This document shows positions 61,252 to 64,000 of a stretch of DNA of 64,000 nt, piece after piece. Below the pieces are notes generated by a model. That model was given only the letters and a program-made list of their open reading frames with translations. It was not told the DNA's origin and did not search any database. Both the position numbers and the translations under genes were made by a program. The stretch lies in NCBI GenBank assembly GCA_910574935.1, contig CAJTCU010000002.1, positions 248,001-312,000 of the forward strand. The letters run 5' to 3'. This DNA comes from Oscillospiraceae bacterium. Lineage in GTDB: Bacteria; Bacillota; Clostridia; Oscillospirales; Acutalibacteraceae. Position 1 is the stretch's first letter; the number at the start of each line of letters is the position of its first letter.

Positions 61252-61677
61252 ATGGGAATTTTTGACGACGTTGTGATAAATGCTAAGTCTGCCGCCGAGG
61301 CAGTGGGCCGCAAGGCCGGACAAATTGTGGACGTGTCCAAGCTCCGCATTGGCGCGGCCGAGGTCAACGCCGAAATCACCAAGCGCTACGAGAGCCTGGG
61401 CCAGTATGTTTACGAAAACTGCCGGAATTCTATTGCCGCCGACCCAGAGGCCCTGGGTAAAATGACAGAGATCGATGAGCTGAAAACGCAGGCTATGGCC
61501 ATTGCCAAGGAGCTGAGCGACCGCCAGAACAAGCTGGTTTGCCCTTGCTGCGGTAAGCAGTGTTCAAACACTGCCCAATATTGCAGTACATGCGGCGCTA
61601 AGCTGGCCGTGGAGGCCCCCGCCGCAGAGGAGCCGGTAGCGCCTGCCCAGCCCGAGGAGCCGGAAAACCACGAGTAA
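61252..61677 (+). CDS. Small helical protein with C-terminal zinc ribbon
   Basis: 141-aa cytoplasmic protein. Residues 1-95 are helical and coiled-coil-like (NAKSAAEAVGRKAGQIVDVSKLRIGAAEVNAEITKRYESLGQYVYEN). A four-Cys zinc ribbon follows (LVCPCCGKQCSNTAQYCSTCGAKL, about 97-120), then a Pro/Glu/Ala tail. Similar zinc-ribbon proteins are common in clostridia, function unknown. TAAAGGAGG precedes the ATG and a strong promoter lies 38 bases before it, so it is likely well expressed as a single gene. Confidence 0.85.
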   Translation: MGIFDDVVINAKSAAEAVGRKAGQIVDVSKLRIGAAEVNAEITKRYESLGQYVYENCRNSIAADPEALGKMTEIDELKTQAMAIAKELSDRQNKLVCPCCGKQCSNTAQYCSTCGAKLAVEAPAAEEPVAPAQPEEPENHE

Positions 61678-61748
61678 AAACATTCCGTGCCCTGCATAAA
61701 CGCCCTTGTTAAGGGCAAGGTTCATAAAGCTGTTTTCCAATGATTCCA

Positions 61749-61786
61749 AAAAAACCGGCATAGCCTTTTGGGCCGTGCCGGTTTTT
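61749..61786 (+). terminator. Intrinsic terminator after the zinc-ribbon gene
   Basis: AAAAACCGGCA...TGCCGGTTTTT stem with T run. A smaller hairpin GCCCTT-GTT-AAGGGC lies upstream near 61702-61716. Confidence 0.88.
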
Positions 61787-61845
61787 CATGGGGAAAGCCC
61801 GTTGAACCCCAACGCCCTTTAGGAAAAACGCCTAAAAGTGAAGTG

Positions 61846-62001
61846 CGCCCCGCTGTGGCCCGGGAGCTGGCGGCTATGGGTTCTGTGGTGCGCTGCGGGG
61901 AAATCGGCGCGGGCAATACCGCCAAGCTGGTGAACCAAATCATTGCGGCCCGCAATATTCAAGGGGCAGCAGAGGCCTTTACCCTGGGGCGGATGGCCGG
62001 C
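61846..62001 (+). pseudogene. Remnant of a tartronate-semialdehyde reductase (GarR/GlxR) gene
   Basis: The frame here reads VRPAVARELAAMGSVVRCGE, then IGAGNTAKLVNQIIAARNIQ and GAAEAFTLGRMAG, which is the junction of the Rossmann and helical domains of 2-hydroxy-3-oxopropionate reductases (family motif CGEIGAGNxxKLxNQ). The N-terminal Rossmann half and the remaining C-terminal domain are missing, and there is no ribosome binding site in front. It lies directly before glycerate kinase, the enzyme for the next step, so the fragment probably marks a lost two-gene operon. Confidence 0.75.
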
Positions 62002-62045
62002 TCCACATATGATAAAAATCATTACAACGCAGGGGAGGCATTTTT

Positions 62046-63299
62046 ATGAGAGACAGGCTTCGCCAGGACGCGGACGCCATTATTTCCGCCAGCATCCGGG
62101 GGGTTTTGCCCGACCAGGCCGTGGCCCGGGCCCTGGAGAGCTTCCACCCAGGAACGGGCAGGATCCGGCTGGTCTCTGTGGGAAAGGCAGGGTGGCAGAT
62201 GGCAAAAGCCGCTCTAGAGGCCCTGGAGTCCACCCCCTATCAGGTAGAAACCGGGATCGTGATTACCAAGTACCACCATGTCAAAAGCCCGCTCCCAGGG
62301 CTCCTCTGCCTAGAGGCCGGGCACCCGGTGCCAGACGAAAACAGCTTTGCCGCCACAGAGCGGGCCTTGGCCCTGGTGCGCGGCCTGGGGCCAGAGGACA
62401 CCGTGCTGTTTCTGCTGTCTGGGGGCGGCAGCGCCCTGTTTGAACAGCCCCTGGTTCCCGGGGAGGAACTGCAAGACATCACCGCCCAGCTGCTGGCCTG
62501 CGGCGCGGACATTGTAGAGATAAACACCCTGCGCAAGCGCCTTTCTGGGGTAAAAGGAGGCCGCTTTGCCCAGGCATGCGCCCCGGCCCGGGTGTTCAGC
62601 GTGGTCCTTAGCGACATTCTGGGCGATCCCCTGGACATGATTGCCAGCGGGCCCGCCTATCCAGACCGTTCCACCCGGGAACAAGCCCGCGCCATTGCAA
62701 AAAAATATGGCCTTGGACTTTCTTCCGCCGCCTGGGCGCTGTTGGACCAGGAAACCCCAAAGGCCCTGGACAATGTGTCCACCCAAATCACCGGCAGCGT
62801 GCGGCAGCTGTGCGCCGCAGCGGCGCAGGCCTGCGCCCAGCTGGGTTACCGGACCTTTCTGCTCACCGACCAGCTGAGCTGCCAGGCCAGAGAGGCAGGC
62901 AGCTTTTTGGCCAATATTCTGCGCACCCATGGAGGAGACGGAGAGAACTGGGCCTTCATCGCCGGAGGCGAGACCGTGGTTCGCCTTACCGGCAAAGGTC
63001 TGGGCGGGCGAAACCAGGAGCTGGCCCTGGCCGCAGCAGAAGGCATCCATGGGCTGGTAGGCGCGGCGGTGTTCTCGGTGGGCAGCGATGGCACAGACGG
63101 TCCCACCGACGCGGCCGGGGGTTATGTAGACTTTGACTCCGCGGCCCAGTTGGCGGCAAAGGGGCTTTCCATTTCCCAAGTGCTACAGGAAAATGACGCA
63201 TACCATGCCCTACAGGCCATTGGCGGCCTGATCTTTACCGGGGCCACGGGCACCAATGTAAACGACGTAGCGGTGGGGCTGTTTCGAAAAGAAATATAA
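62046..63299 (+). CDS. Glycerate 2-kinase (GckA/TtuD, MOFRL family)
   Basis: Phosphorylates D-glycerate to 2-phosphoglycerate, feeding glycolysis. 417 aa. N-terminal domain with LVSVGKAGWQMAKAAL, LEAGHPVPDENSFAATERALALV, FLLSGGGSALFEQP and INTLRKRLSGVKGGRFAQ. The C-terminal MOFRL domain has AGGETVVRLTGKGLGGRNQELALAAA and SVGSDGTDGPTDAAGGYVD. GGGGAGG precedes the ATG. The remnant of tartronate-semialdehyde reductase directly upstream supports the glycerate link. It has no obvious promoter of its own in the remnant. Confidence 0.92.
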   Translation: MRDRLRQDADAIISASIRGVLPDQAVARALESFHPGTGRIRLVSVGKAGWQMAKAALEALESTPYQVETGIVITKYHHVKSPLPGLLCLEAGHPVPDENSFAATERALALVRGLGPEDTVLFLLSGGGSALFEQPLVPGEELQDITAQLLACGADIVEINTLRKRLSGVKGGRFAQACAPARVFSVVLSDILGDPLDMIASGPAYPDRSTREQARAIAKKYGLGLSSAAWALLDQETPKALDNVSTQITGSVRQLCAAAAQACAQLGYRTFLLTDQLSCQAREAGSFLANILRTHGGDGENWAFIAGGETVVRLTGKGLGGRNQELALAAAEGIHGLVGAAVFSVGSDGTDGPTDAAGGYVDFDSAAQLAAKGLSISQVLQENDAYHALQAIGGLIFTGATGTNVNDVAVGLFRKEI

Positions 63300-63387
63300 A
63301 AAAATCGAAAGCGCTGTGTTTTTGGCCATGAAAGAAGAGGCGATCTTTTGGGGCAAAAAGACAGCGTGTTCTTTTTGCAAACGAGCC

Positions 63388-64000
63388 CTAGAGAGCGGGA
63401 CTCTCCTTTTTCCCTTTGGTTCGAAAGGAAGCTAAAAACACTGCCATACTGGCAAGGTATATGGCCATCACTGCCAGGTAGAAGGGCTTGGCCCCAATGG
63501 CGTCGAACACCATGCCGCCCAGAAGGTTTCCCAAAATGCCCGCCACCGAGGCCACGGACGTAAAAAACGCCTGGGCGCTGGCCTTGAGATGGGCGGGGGC
63601 CAGCTCATACACATAGTTTAGGGAGGAGCCCAAAAACAGGCCGTTCCCCAGACCATAGAAAGCAGAGAACACCACCATGGCTGGCAGGGAATTGGCAATG
63701 AGCCCCAGCCCCAGGCACTCCAGCGCCATAAAAAACGCGGCCCCCAACACCAGCACCCGCAAAGGCAGCCGCCGCCGCAGCCGGACCATCAGCAGCAGAA
63801 AAGGCACTTCCATAAGGGCCCGAACCGCCAAAAGCACCCCGTACTGCTGGGAGTCCACCCCGATGCTGTTCATAAAGTAGGGGATAAAATTGCCCTCGCA
63901 GGCATTGGCAATATAAAACAAAAAGCCAAACACCAAAAAGGCCACATAGGCCTGGTTTTGAAAGAGCTCCCCCAGGTTGAGGGAGTTCTTTTTTCCCAGT
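63388..64000 (-). CDS. Major facilitator superfamily transporter, 5' part cut by window edge
   Basis: C-terminal part (about 204 residues visible) of a membrane transporter. Six hydrophobic segments can be seen (VAFLVFGFLFYIANACEGNFI, YGVLLAVRALMEVPFLLLMV, VLVLGAAFFMALECLGLGLI, MVVFSAFYGLGNGLFLGSSLNYVYEL, SVAGILGNLLGGMVFDAI, FYLAVMAIYLASMAVFLASF), with the cytoplasmic RLRRRLPLR loop between helices as in MFS proteins. The layout resembles the LacY/NupG-like MFS_1 subgroup, so a sugar or nucleoside substrate is possible. The frame continues past the right edge; the N-terminal half is not visible. It converges with the glycerate kinase gene. Confidence 0.8.
   Translation of the reverse strand, partial: LGKKNSLNLGELFQNQAYVAFLVFGFLFYIANACEGNFIPYFMNSIGVDSQQYGVLLAVRALMEVPFLLLMVRLRRRLPLRVLVLGAAFFMALECLGLGLIANSLPAMVVFSAFYGLGNGLFLGSSLNYVYELAPAHLKASAQAFFTSVASVAGILGNLLGGMVFDAIGAKPFYLAVMAIYLASMAVFLASFRTKGKKESPAL

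Overview
The window looks like chromosomal DNA of a GC-rich, endospore-forming anaerobic member of the Clostridia, most likely an Oscillospiraceae/Ruminococcaceae-type gut bacterium. The reasons are an intact sigma-K gene, a PolC-type replicative polymerase, the low-GC Gram-positive gene order pyrH-frr-uppS-cdsA-dxr-rseP-ispG-polC, short-form HisG with HisZ, a single bifunctional Rel, HemZ, and AGGAGG-type ribosome binding sites throughout. The genus assignment is inference. I saw no tRNA, rRNA, CRISPR array, phage or insertion-sequence gene.

Layout. 1-2.0 kb: start of the F-type ATP synthase operon on the minus strand (atpB, atpE, atpF cut by the left edge). 2.0-5.4 kb: a YitT-family membrane protein and a GH31 alpha-xylosidase. 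5.7-6.4 kb: sigK. 6.4-24.8 kb: a large sugar-catabolism region. It holds an AraD-type epimerase with a TIM-barrel isomerase, kdgK-eda (last steps of uronate breakdown), and a GH127 arabinofuranosidase with an ADP-ribosylglycohydrolase-fold protein. It also holds a LacI-regulated locus with an LplABC-type ABC importer, a TolB-like propeller, a Gfo/Idh/MocA oxidoreductase, a TIM-barrel epimerase, two VOC proteins and an SDR. Two near-identical palindromes flank the LacI-family gene, and one lies inside a promoter spacer.

25-31 kb: a histidine operon (hisZ-hisG-hisD-small protein-hisC-hisB) broken by structured non-coding gaps. 31-45 kb: an LD-carboxypeptidase, then the housekeeping operon for UMP kinase, ribosome recycling, isoprenoid/phospholipid precursors, site-2 protease and PolC, all on the minus strand, with an alpha/beta hydrolase and an atypical histidine phosphatase inserted. 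45-50 kb: class II aldolase, then a copper module (csoR and a CopA ATPase with a CopZ-like domain fused in frame). 50-54 kb: a Cys-rich unknown protein with a sigma-K-like promoter, a MarR/flavin-reductase pair, a secreted protein with a duplicated unknown domain, and purine nucleoside phosphorylase. 54-61 kb: recJ, rel, hemZ and a uridine-kinase-like gene in one direction. 61-64 kb: a zinc-ribbon protein, a decayed tartronate-semialdehyde-reductase fragment, glycerate kinase, and an MFS transporter cut by the right edge.

The best candidate for an undescribed system is the LacI-controlled locus at 14.5-24.8 kb. It imports a glycan or glycoside but encodes no recognisable glycoside hydrolase, only oxidoreductase, TIM-barrel, VOC, SDR and beta-propeller proteins, so an oxidation/elimination route is plausible. 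Other points of note are the CopA-CopZ fusion with an internal ribosome binding site, paired CsoR-type operators, and the duplicated domain of the secreted 52-kb protein.
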